A stretch of DNA of 48,461 nt from the NCBI GenBank assembly GCA_937873205.1, contig CALMVO010000041.1:1-48461 (forward strand). Reading direction: 5' to 3'. The notes under the pieces are model-generated. The model made no database searches and was not told the origin of the DNA. It was given only the letters and a program-made list of their open reading frames with translations. Both the position numbers and the translations under genes were made by a program. Shown one piece after another: positions 1-10,957 of the stretch; the stretch's first letter is position 1, and each line of letters opens with the position of its first letter. The DNA comes from an uncultured Acetobacteraceae bacterium (GTDB taxonomy: Bacteria; Pseudomonadota; Alphaproteobacteria; Acetobacterales; Acetobacteraceae).

Positions 1-459
1 GCCGGGCGGCGACGCGCCGCCGGGCGCGGCCGGCACGCCGAGCGGGTTCTCCGGCGTCGGGTTCGCCGCGAGCTGGGCCGGCGACGCGGCGGGCGGCGCT
101 GCATCGGGCAGCGAGCCGGCCAGGGCCGTCTTCGGACCCGCAGCTTGGGCTGTCGCCGCCGCTGTTGCCGCCGCCGCTGGGGTTGCCTTGCCGGCGGCGT
201 TCGGCGCGGCCGGCTTCTTGCGGTAGTAGGCGATCAGCCGGTCCGCCGTCACCGTGACGCCGCCGCGCACCGCCTGCGCGCTGCCGTAGGCGGTGACCGT
301 CTGCGCGTTCTGGTTCCAGTCGAAGCCGCCCACCGCGGTGACGGTGACCTGGCCGCCATGCGACAGGTCGATCTGCTGTGCCGCCGCCGGGCCTGACGCT
401 GCCGCCGCCAGCCCGAGCGCCAGCGCCGCCACCGCCGGCCAGCCCGCCGCCCGCCGCAT
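1..459 (-). CDS. lptA: LPS export periplasmic protein LptA (OstA-like), 3' end outside window
   Basis: Reading from 459 downward the protein begins with MRRAAGWPAVAALALG, a signal peptide with likely cleavage after PAAAQ, followed by a segment rich in short beta repeats (VTVTAVGGFDWNQNAQTVTA, then ADRLIAYYRKKPA) typical of the OstA/LptA beta-jellyroll that carries lipopolysaccharide across the periplasm. An Ala/Pro-rich linker of about 60 residues follows and the gene runs off the window edge. The start codon overlaps the stop of lptC (TGATG) and a GGAGGGG ribosome site lies 5 nt upstream. The order rnd, lptC, lptA is the usual alphaproteobacterial arrangement; lptB would be expected next. 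The long low-complexity insert in the middle of the fold is unusual for the family. Function is by family; only 153 codons are visible. Confidence 0.85.
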   Translation of the reverse strand, partial: MRRAAGWPAVAALALGLAAAASGPAAAQQIDLSHGGQVTVTAVGGFDWNQNAQTVTAYGSAQAVRGGVTVTADRLIAYYRKKPAAPNAAGKATPAAAATAAATAQAAGPKTALAGSLPDAAPPAASPAQLAANPTPENPLGVPAAPGGASPPG

Positions 460-1460
460 CACGCCCCTCCCGAATGACCGGTCGGCCGGACGGGCGCGGG
501 GTTGGCCGCCGGCGCCGGCCGGGCGATGCGGTCGTCGTTCAGCACCAGCCGCGCCGGGCCGCGGAACTGTGCCAGCCCATCATGCTGCGACAGCACGTAG
601 CCCTGCGCGTCGAGCACCCCGAACGGGCCTTCCGCATGCACCCAGGCATCCGAGGCGATGACGCCGCGCCGGAGATCGAAGTCCGCCATCGGGCTGGTCA
701 TCATGATGCCGTCCTGCCGATACAGGGTGACGTCGTGCGTGACGTCCAGCACCTGGGCGTGCTGCATGTAGATCCCGTCGCGGGCGCCGATGCGGATCCA
801 TTCGCCGCCCTGGCCCAGCGTGTCGGCGACCGGGCTGGTCAGGTTGATGCGGTCGCCCGCGTCCGCGGCCGCGTGCGTCCCGGCCGGCTCGGACGCCGGA
901 GGGGCCGGGGCCGAGACCTGCTGCGCCTCTTCGGCGGTGATCATGTAGGGCCGGTCGCGCCCGTCGAGCCCGCGATAGCGGGCGCCCAGCATGCGGCCGG
1001 AATCCAACCGCACCCGGCTGGCCTGCGCCAGCCCGATCCGCGCCGTCCCCAGCGAGCGCTGAATCTCGGGCCAGGCCGCGATCGAGGCCAGCAGCAGCAG
1101 CGCGCCCGCCGGCAGCAGCCACTTGGTCCAGCGCAGCAGCAGCCGACGGCGGGCGATCTGGCCCGAGTTCGGCAGCCGCCGAAAGCCGGCGCTCGGCGGC
1201 AGGCTGGTGCGTCGCCGCGCTCCCGCGGCGCTCTCAAAAGGCCGCGCTCCCGCGGCGCTCTCAAAAGGCTGCGCTCCCGCGGCGCTTTCAGAGGGCCGCG
1301 CTGCCGCGGCGCTTTCGACAGCCCGCACTTCCGTCCCGCTACCCGGGATCCGCGCCGCCGCCTGGCCTGGCGTCGACGGGAGCGCCGGCCTGGCGGCCGC
1401 GCCGGGTTCAGGCGCCGGCAGCGTCTCCTCCGGCTGTCTCACCCGCGCATCCGCTCGCAT
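459..1460 (-). CDS. lptC: LPS export ABC transporter periplasmic protein LptC
   Basis: About 333 residues. After a long disordered Ala/Pro/Arg-rich cytoplasmic stretch (about residues 1-115) there is one membrane segment (WLLPAGALLLLASIAAW) followed by a periplasmic LptC domain with the family-like run YMITAEEAQQV and later GGEWIRIGARDGIYMQ and DGIMMTSPMADFDLRRGVIA. LptC is the single-pass bridge that hands LPS from LptB2FG to LptA. An in-frame ATG at 1556 exists, but the ATG at 1460 has GGAG about 12 nt upstream and is preferred; even so the N-terminal tail is far longer than in ordinary LptC of about 200 residues. That tail contains a 9-residue tandem repeat (see repeat at 1215). It lies between rnd and lptA and overlaps lptA by one base. 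Confidence 0.82.
   Translation of the reverse strand: MRADARVRQPEETLPAPEPGAAARPALPSTPGQAAARIPGSGTEVRAVESAAAARPSESAAGAQPFESAAGARPFESAAGARRRTSLPPSAGFRRLPNSGQIARRRLLLRWTKWLLPAGALLLLASIAAWPEIQRSLGTARIGLAQASRVRLDSGRMLGARYRGLDGRDRPYMITAEEAQQVSAPAPPASEPAGTHAAADAGDRINLTSPVADTLGQGGEWIRIGARDGIYMQHAQVLDVTHDVTLYRQDGIMMTSPMADFDLRRGVIASDAWVHAEGPFGVLDAQGYVLSQHDGLAQFRGPARLVLNDDRIARPAPAANPAPVRPTGHSGGA
1215..1322 (-). repeat. Four tandem copies of a 27-bp repeat inside lptC
   Basis: Four consecutive 27-nt units (1215-1241, 1242-1268, 1269-1295, 1296-1322) share the core ctcccgcggcgct. The first two differ at almost no position and the last two are diverged. In the LptC frame they encode a 9-residue repeat of the type ESAAGARPF. 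The unit length is a multiple of three, so copy-number change by slippage would keep the gene in frame. The repeat lies in the predicted disordered cytoplasmic tail. Confidence 0.9.
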
Positions 1461-1596
1461 CTCGTCATGTCCGCTCCTCGGGCCGGCGGCCGGTCGCCTT
1501 CCGGGCCACGGTCGGGCCGTCGTGCATCGCCGATGGACGCCGACCTGTATGGTCACCGGCGCCGGAAGCCGTCAACCGAGCCGTCAATGCGCGCGC

Positions 1597-2229
1597 TCAG
1601 TGCGCGAAGATGTCCGGGTCCTCGTAACCGAGCAGGTCGAGCCGCGCCCGGGCGGGCAGGAACGCGAAACAGGCTTCCGCCAGGTCCAGCCGCTGCTCGC
1701 GCACCAGCAGCGCCTCCAGCCGCGCCCATAGCGCATGCAGGTGCAGCACGTCGGAGGCCGCGTAGGCGAGCTGCTCCGGAGATAGCGTGGCCGCGCCCCA
1801 ATCCGAGGTCTGCTGCTGCTTGCTGAGGTCGATGCCGAGCACCTCGCGGCAGAGCTGCGCCAGCCCATGCCGATCGGTGAAGGTCCGCACCAGCCTGGCC
1901 GCGATCTTGGTGCAGCGCACCGGCGCCACCGCAATGCCGAGCGCGTGCTGCAGCACACCGACGTCGAAGCGCGCGAAGTGCATCAGCTTGACCACACCGG
2001 GATCGGCCAGCAGCCGCTTCAGGTTCGGGCAGTCGCCGCCGCCGCCCAGCCGCTCCGGGACGACCTGCACCAGGTGCGCCACGCCGTCGCCGGCCGAGAG
2101 CTGTACCAGGCACAGCCGGTCGCGATGCGGCAGCAGGCCCATGGTCTCGGTATCGACCGCCACCGAGGCGCCCAGATCGAGTCCGTCGGGAAGGTCGCCC
2201 TGGTGAAGATGGATGGTCGCGTTCGGCAT
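1597..2229 (-). CDS. rnd: Ribonuclease D (short form)
   Basis: About 210 residues, corresponding to the DEDD 3'-5' exonuclease domain alone; the HRDC domains of the enterobacterial enzyme are absent, as is usual in alphaproteobacteria. Visible motifs are AVDTETMGL (ExoI, metal-binding Asp and Glu), LMHFARFDVGVL (ExoII) and QLAYAASDVLHLHAL (ExoIII, Tyr and Asp). The enzyme trims 3' ends of structured RNAs such as tRNA precursors. The ATG at 2229 (MPNATIHLHQGD) is chosen because a longer frame would run through the tRNA-Leu gene just upstream. It is followed by lptC, 136 bp on. Confidence 0.9.
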   Translation of the reverse strand: MPNATIHLHQGDLPDGLDLGASVAVDTETMGLLPHRDRLCLVQLSAGDGVAHLVQVVPERLGGGGDCPNLKRLLADPGVVKLMHFARFDVGVLQHALGIAVAPVRCTKIAARLVRTFTDRHGLAQLCREVLGIDLSKQQQTSDWGAATLSPEQLAYAASDVLHLHALWARLEALLVREQRLDLAEACFAFLPARARLDLLGYEDPDIFAH

Positions 2230-2284
2230 GAACTGCGTGACGCTCACCGGATCAGGTCCGCCTGCTGCATTCGGAGCGGGCGCG

Positions 2285-2318
2285 GACCGGGCCCGGCCGC
2301 GTATGGCCGGGCCCGGTC
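2285..2318 (-). terminator. Perfect hairpin directly after tRNA-Leu
   Basis: The arms gaccgggcccggcc and ggccgggcccggtc are perfectly complementary (14 bp) around the loop gcgtat. The hairpin begins 9 nt after the CCA end of the tRNA-Leu gene and ends 55 nt before the rnd start. No run of T follows on the minus strand, so it may be a factor-assisted terminator or a 3' processing barrier rather than a classic intrinsic terminator. Confidence 0.6.
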
Positions 2319-2326
2319 GGCCCTCA

Positions 2327-2413
2327 TGGTGCCCAGGAGAAGACTCGAACTTCCACGACCTTGCGGCCACAGATACCTGAAACCTGCGCGTCTACCAATT
2401 CCGCCACCTGGGC
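2327..2413 (-). tRNA. tRNA-Leu (anticodon CAG)
   Basis: Read on the minus strand from 2413 the gene starts GCCCAGGTGGCGGAATTGG and ends CCTGGGCACCA, so the acceptor stem closes and the CCA tail is encoded. The D-loop (GGCGGAATTGGTAGACGC) and a class II variable arm (GTGGCCGCAAGGTCGTGG region) fit tRNA-Leu. The anticodon stem CAGGT/ATCTG encloses the loop TTCAGGT, giving anticodon CAG, which reads CUG, the main leucine codon in this GC-rich genome. The length is 87 nt including CCA. Confidence 0.95.
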
Positions 2414-2574
2414 TCAGGGGCAACCACGGCCAAGCGGGCCGCGGGTGGTTGGGGGCGATGTAGAGGGGCGGCTTCCCGCCGTCAACCGCCGCCGCGACCG
2501 GACGTTGCAGGCGGGGCGGCGCCGCACTTCTCCTCGGGCCGGTGCCGGCCACCACAACACTAGGATCGTGATCG

Positions 2575-3522
2575 ATGGCAGTGCGCAGCGTGGCGACCGT
2601 GTTCGGCGGCACCGGCTTCCTGGGGCGCTACATCGTCCGCCGCCTGGCCGCCGACGGCCATGTGGTGCGGGTCGCGGTGCGACGGACCGCACGCGCCAAC
2701 GAGCTGCGCACCATGGGCGACGTCGGCCAGGTGGTGCCGCTCTACGCCTCCCTCACCGACGAGGCGACGATCGCGCGCGCCGTCGAGGGGGCCAGCATCG
2801 TGATCAACCTGGTCGGCATCCTGGCCGAGGCGCGTCCCGGCGACTTCCAGCGGCTGCAGGTCGAGGGCCCGGGACGGGTCGCCCGGCTGGCGGCACTCTC
2901 CGGCGTCGGGCGCATGGTGCAGATGTCGGCGATCGGCGCCTCCCCCGACAGCCCCGGCGCCTACGGACGCAGCAAGGCCGCAGGCGAGGCGGCCGTCGCC
3001 GCCGCCTTCCCCGGCGCCACCATCCTGCGGCCCTCGCTGGTGTTCGGGCCGGAGGACGCGTTCTTCAACCGCTTCGGCGGCCTGGCGCGGATCTCGCCGA
3101 TCATGCCGGTGTTCTACGGCGCCACCCGGATGCAGCCGGTCTATGTCGGCGACGTCGGCGACGCGGTGCGGGCGGTGGTCGCCGACGGCGCCCCGTCCGG
3201 CGGGGTGTACGAGCTGGGCGGTCCGAAGGTGTGGACGTTCCGCGAGCTGCTGGCCTGGATGATGGCCGAGATGCACCGCCACCCGCCGCTGGTCGCGATC
3301 CCCCCCGCGCTGGCGAAGCTGCAGGCGACGATCCTGGAGCGCATTCCCGGCAAGCCGCTGACGCGCGACCAGCTGGCGATGCTCTCGGTGGACAACGTGG
3401 TCTCGCCCGGCGCCGCCGATCTGCAGGCGCTCGACATCGTGCCGACTGCGGTCGAGCTGGTGGTGCCCGCCTATCTTGCGCGCTACCGTCCCGGCGGCGG
3501 TCGAAAGACCCTGCCGAGCTAG
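2575..3522 (+). CDS. Complex I NDUFA9 subunit-like NAD(P)-binding protein
   Basis: 315 residues with an N-terminal Rossmann motif (ATVFGGTGFLGRYIVRRLAA) and an atypical short-chain dehydrogenase fold: NLVGILAE, QMSAIGASPDSPGAYGRSKAAGE and ILRPSLVFGPEDAFFNRF. This pattern is typical of the alphaproteobacterial and mitochondrial NDUFA9 accessory subunit of NADH:quinone oxidoreductase, which binds NADPH and has no proven catalytic turnover. Length matches the family. It stands alone between tRNA-Leu and gltD. A generic NAD-dependent epimerase annotation is the alternative. The start ATGGCAGTG has only a weak upstream ribosome site. Confidence 0.85.
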   Translation: MAVRSVATVFGGTGFLGRYIVRRLAADGHVVRVAVRRTARANELRTMGDVGQVVPLYASLTDEATIARAVEGASIVINLVGILAEARPGDFQRLQVEGPGRVARLAALSGVGRMVQMSAIGASPDSPGAYGRSKAAGEAAVAAAFPGATILRPSLVFGPEDAFFNRFGGLARISPIMPVFYGATRMQPVYVGDVGDAVRAVVADGAPSGGVYELGGPKVWTFRELLAWMMAEMHRHPPLVAIPPALAKLQATILERIPGKPLTRDQLAMLSVDNVVSPGAADLQALDIVPTAVELVVPAYLARYRPGGGRKTLPS

Positions 3523-3619
3523 CTTCATCGGGTCGAAGAGATCGATAGGGCCGGTTCGGCCGCTTGTCGTCACGAGTTGGACAAGATTTCCGCCACGCGC
3601 GATAGAATTACGCCTTAAA

Positions 3620-3639
3620 TGGCAGCGATGCTGCCTTTT
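3620..3639 (+). promoter_or_regulatory. Hairpin plus T-run that also resembles a sigma-54 -24/-12 box, upstream of gltD
   Basis: The 16-nt string TGGCAGCGATGCTGCC reads as a 6-bp stem (ggcagc/gctgcc, loop gat) followed by TTTT, which would be a small intrinsic terminator of the NDUFA9-like gene. The same bases place GG and GC exactly 10 nt apart, with TGGCA at the left and TGC at the right, as in a sigma-54 promoter. If used, transcription would begin near 3645, about 70 nt before gltD. Both readings come from the bases alone and cannot be separated here. Confidence 0.4.
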
Positions 3640-3715
3640 ACTGTTGACGTTCGTCCCGTAATCGTGACGGACGCCGCTTTTTTGACGCGGAGCGACAACC
3701 CAGGGGACCCGGACG

Positions 3716-5176
3716 ATGGCGGATCGCATGCTGCAGTTCGTCGCCGTGCCGCAGCGTCAGCCCGAAAAGCGCGGCGCCGCCGACCGTCGCCAGGATCACG
3801 ACGAGATCTACCGCGACTTCGACACGGCGCAGGCCGAGACCCAGTCCGGCCGCTGCTCGCAGTGCGGCGTGCCGTTCTGCTCGGTGCACTGCCCGCTCTC
3901 CAACAACATCCCCGACTGGTTGAAGCTCACCGCGGAGGGCCGGCTCGCCGAGGCCTACGAGGTGAGCTCGGCCACCAACAACTTCCCCGAGATCTGCGGC
4001 CGCATCTGTCCGCAGGATCGGCTCTGCGAGGGCAACTGCGTCATCGAGAAGGGCTTCGAGAGCGTCACCATCGGCGCCGTCGAGCGCTTCGTCACCGACA
4101 ACGCCTGGGAGCAGGGCTGGGTGAAGCCGATCCGCCCGTCGGCCGAGCGCACGGCCTCGATCGGCATCGTCGGCGCCGGACCCGGCGGGCTGGCGGCGGC
4201 CGAGCAGCTGCGCCGCCTCGGCTACCAGGTGCATGTCTATGACCGTCACGACCGCGTCGGCGGGCTGATGATCTACGGCATCCCGGGCTTCAAGCTGGAG
4301 AAGGAGATCGTGCTGCGCCGGCACGCGCTGATGGAGCAGGGCGGCATCGTCTTCCATCTCGGCCGCGGCGTCGGCGCCCAGGATGGCGACCGTGAGATCG
4401 CGTTCGCGACGCTGCGCGCCCGGCACGATGCGGTGCTGATCGCCACCGGCGTCTACGAGAGCCGGGCGCTGGGCGGTCCGGGCGCCGGCCTGCCCGGCAT
4501 CGTCAAGGCGATCGACTACCTCACCACCTCCAACCGGCTCTCGCTGGGTGACGCGGTGCCGGCCTTCGACAGCGGCGAGCTGGATGCGGCCGGCCGGCAC
4601 GTCGTGGTCATCGGCGGCGGCGACACCGCGATGGACTGCGTGCGCACCGCCATCCGCCAGGGGGCGGCCTCGGTGAAGTGCCTCTACCGCCGCGACCGCG
4701 CCAACATGCCGGGCTCGCTCCGCGAGGTGAAGAACGCCGAGGAGGAGGGCGTCGAGTTCGTCTGGCTGGCGGCACCCGAGGCCTTCCTCGGCGACGACCG
4801 CGTGACCGCGGTGCGGGCCGTGCGCATGCGGCTGGGGCTGGCAGATGCCACCGGCCGGCAATCGGTCGACCCGGTCGAGGGCAGCGGGTTCACGCTGGAC
4901 GCCGACCTGGTGGTCAAGGCTTTGGGCTTCGATCCCGAGCCGCTGCCGGCGCTGTGGGGCGAGCCGGCGCTCGATGTGTCGCGCTGGGGCACGCTCAAGG
5001 TCGGCCAGACCAGCTTCATGAGCAGCCTGCCCGGTGTGTTCGGCGCCGGCGACATCGTGCGCGGCGCCAGCCTGGTGGTGTGGGCGATCCGCGACGGCCG
5101 CGACGCTGCCGAGCAGATCCATCGCTGGCTGGAACGCAACGCCGCCGAGGCGCCCATGCAGGTCGCCGCCGAATGA
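3716..5176 (+). CDS. gltD: Glutamate synthase (NADPH) small subunit GltD
   Basis: 486 residues, normal for the beta subunit. Two Cys clusters for the 4Fe-4S centres are visible: Cys47, 50, 55, 59 and Cys94, 98, 104, 108. They are followed by an FAD-binding motif (IGIVGAGPGGLAAAEQL) and the NADPH-binding motif VVIGGGDTAMDC, then a C-terminal GDIVRGASLVVWAIRDGR flavin segment. It feeds electrons from NADPH to GltB, which makes two glutamates from glutamine and 2-oxoglutarate. The ATG at 3716 follows AGGGGACC. The stop codon overlaps the next gene by 4 nt (ATGA), so it heads a tightly coupled operon ending in gltB. The tail EAPMQVAAE is echoed in a relic at 5792-5823. Confidence 0.97.
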   Translation: MADRMLQFVAVPQRQPEKRGAADRRQDHDEIYRDFDTAQAETQSGRCSQCGVPFCSVHCPLSNNIPDWLKLTAEGRLAEAYEVSSATNNFPEICGRICPQDRLCEGNCVIEKGFESVTIGAVERFVTDNAWEQGWVKPIRPSAERTASIGIVGAGPGGLAAAEQLRRLGYQVHVYDRHDRVGGLMIYGIPGFKLEKEIVLRRHALMEQGGIVFHLGRGVGAQDGDREIAFATLRARHDAVLIATGVYESRALGGPGAGLPGIVKAIDYLTTSNRLSLGDAVPAFDSGELDAAGRHVVVIGGGDTAMDCVRTAIRQGAASVKCLYRRDRANMPGSLREVKNAEEEGVEFVWLAAPEAFLGDDRVTAVRAVRMRLGLADATGRQSVDPVEGSGFTLDADLVVKALGFDPEPLPALWGEPALDVSRWGTLKVGQTSFMSSLPGVFGAGDIVRGASLVVWAIRDGRDAAEQIHRWLERNAAEAPMQVAAE

Positions 5177-5676
5177 GCCCCGCCCTGCGTCGCCTGGCCG
5201 CCCCCGCCGTGCTGGCCGTCCTGCTGGCGACCCCGGCGGCGGCTTCGGAGCCGGCGCCGGATGCGGCCCATCTCGCGGCGGCGGCGCGGCTGGCCGAGGA
5301 TACCGGCGGCACCGTCCGCATCTCCAGGCTGCTCGGCACGATCCGGGGCGTGATGGTCGGCATCCTGGTCTCGCACGGCAAGGATTCCGCCAGCGCCGGC
5401 CGGCTCGTCGACGAGCTGCTGCTGCCCGCCTTCCGCTCGCACCTGCCCGAGCTGACCGCGGGCTTCGCGCAGTTCTGGGCCCGCTCCATGACCACGCAGC
5501 AGCTCGACACCGCCGACGCCTTCTTCCGCTCGTCGACCGGGCGCCGGATGGTCGAGGTGCAAATCGAGTCGGCACCCGCGCTGCTGGCCGTCGGCCAGGC
5601 ATGGGGGGAGCGCGTCGGCCGCGAAGTGCTGACCTCGCAGCGGGACGCGCTGCGCCAGCGGGGAGTGTCGCTATGA
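5173..5676 (+). CDS. Secreted DUF2059-like protein, copy A
   Basis: 167 residues with an N-terminal signal peptide (LAAPAVLAVLLATPAAASEP) and a helical C-terminal segment TTQQLDTADAFFRSSTGRRMV resembling DUF2059, a periplasmic family of unknown function in which a conserved FYxSxxGR motif occurs. It starts inside the gltD stop (ATGA) and ends overlapping the ATG of the relic at 5673. It is about one third identical by eye to the next copy (5820-6338), sharing the ending LRQ(R/K)GVSL. The position between gltD and gltB suggests co-expression with glutamate synthase, but there is no evidence for a functional link. Confidence 0.72.
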   Translation: MSPALRRLAAPAVLAVLLATPAAASEPAPDAAHLAAAARLAEDTGGTVRISRLLGTIRGVMVGILVSHGKDSASAGRLVDELLLPAFRSHLPELTAGFAQFWARSMTTQQLDTADAFFRSSTGRRMVEVQIESAPALLAVGQAWGERVGREVLTSQRDALRQRGVSL

Positions 5677-5822
5677 CCGAAATCCAGAGCGGCCCCGAAA
5701 CCGGCGCGGAGTTCGTCGCTGCGTGGGATGCCGACATTGCGCTGCTCGCAGGCGAATGCGCCCCGTCGATGATCGACCGAACGGCGCTCGGTCGAGGCTC
5801 CCCTGCAGGTCGCCGCGGAATG
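5673..5822 (+). pseudogene. Relic joining a gltB 5' end to a gltD 3' end
   Basis: The frame from ATG 5673 reads MTEIQSGPETGAEFVAAWDA, nearly the same as the true GltB start MTAIENGPETGADFVAAWDA at 6335. About 60 bases later the sequence gaggctcccctgcaggtcgc at 5796 matches the end of gltD at 5149-5176, including its stop overlapping the next ATG. So the piece is a gltB head abutting a gltD tail, as expected at the junction of a tandem duplication of the interval gltD tail - DUF2059 - gltB head. The gltB-head frame stays open into copy B (5820), so initiation at 5673 would give an extended protein; it is probably non-functional. Confidence 0.85.
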
Positions 5823-6334
5823 AGCCGGCCTGTTCCCGCCACTCTCGTCCCGCTGGCGCTCGTGATCGCGCTTCCGGTCGCCAAGGCGCAGCCGGCCGTT
5901 CAGTCGGCCGCACAGCATCCAGACCCCGCATCCCTCGCCGCGGCGGAGCAGTTGCTCCGCGACAACGGTGAAGGCGCGCGAACCGAACAGGCGATGCGCA
6001 CGATGCGGACCGCGTTCGTGTCCATCCTGAAGAGCAAGACGCAGCAGCCCGACCAGGTGGCCAGGATCGTCGACCAGGTCTTGATGCCGTCCGTGCGGCA
6101 GCGGATCCCGGAACTGGAGGCGCAGATCGCCGCTCTCTATGCGTCGAACGCGTCGTTGGCGGACCTCAAGTCCCTCGACGCGTTCTACCGGTCGCCGCTG
6201 GGCCAGCGTGCGGTCGTCATCGCGGGAGCGATACAGGCCCAGTCCCTGCCGATCGCCATCGCCTTCATGCGGCGCATCATCCCGGACGTGCTGAAGGCCG
6301 AGGCCGATGTGCTGCGCCAGAAGGGGGTATCGCT

Positions 6335-6338
<4 letters not shown>
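5820..6338 (+). CDS. Secreted DUF2059-like protein, copy B
   Basis: 172 residues from the ATG at 5820, with a signal peptide (MSRPVPATLVPLALVIALPVAKA) and a DUF2059-like body: QVLMPSVRQRIPELEAQIAA, then SLDAFYRSPLGQRAV. It ends LRQKGVSL and its stop overlaps the GTG start of gltB (GTGA). It is the product of the same duplication as copy A. The shorter start is preferred because it restores a signal peptide at the N-terminus and mirrors the gltD/copy A junction. The role is unknown. Confidence 0.72.
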
Positions 6339-10876
<4,538 letters not shown>

Positions 10877-10957
10877 GAGCGAAACGAAGGTAAACGCGGT
10901 GTCCCGGACCCGCAGGCGGGGCAGGGTCGCAAGATCCGGGTTATCCGCCGGAGCCGG

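Noticed and set aside
1215-1322. Tandem repeat considered as a CRISPR array
   Set aside because: The 27-bp units touch each other with no spacers and lie inside the lptC reading frame.
378-1826. A 482-codon plus-strand frame across lptC
   Set aside because: It is antisense to lptC and rnd, which carry clear motifs, and its translation is Arg/Pro/Ala low complexity.
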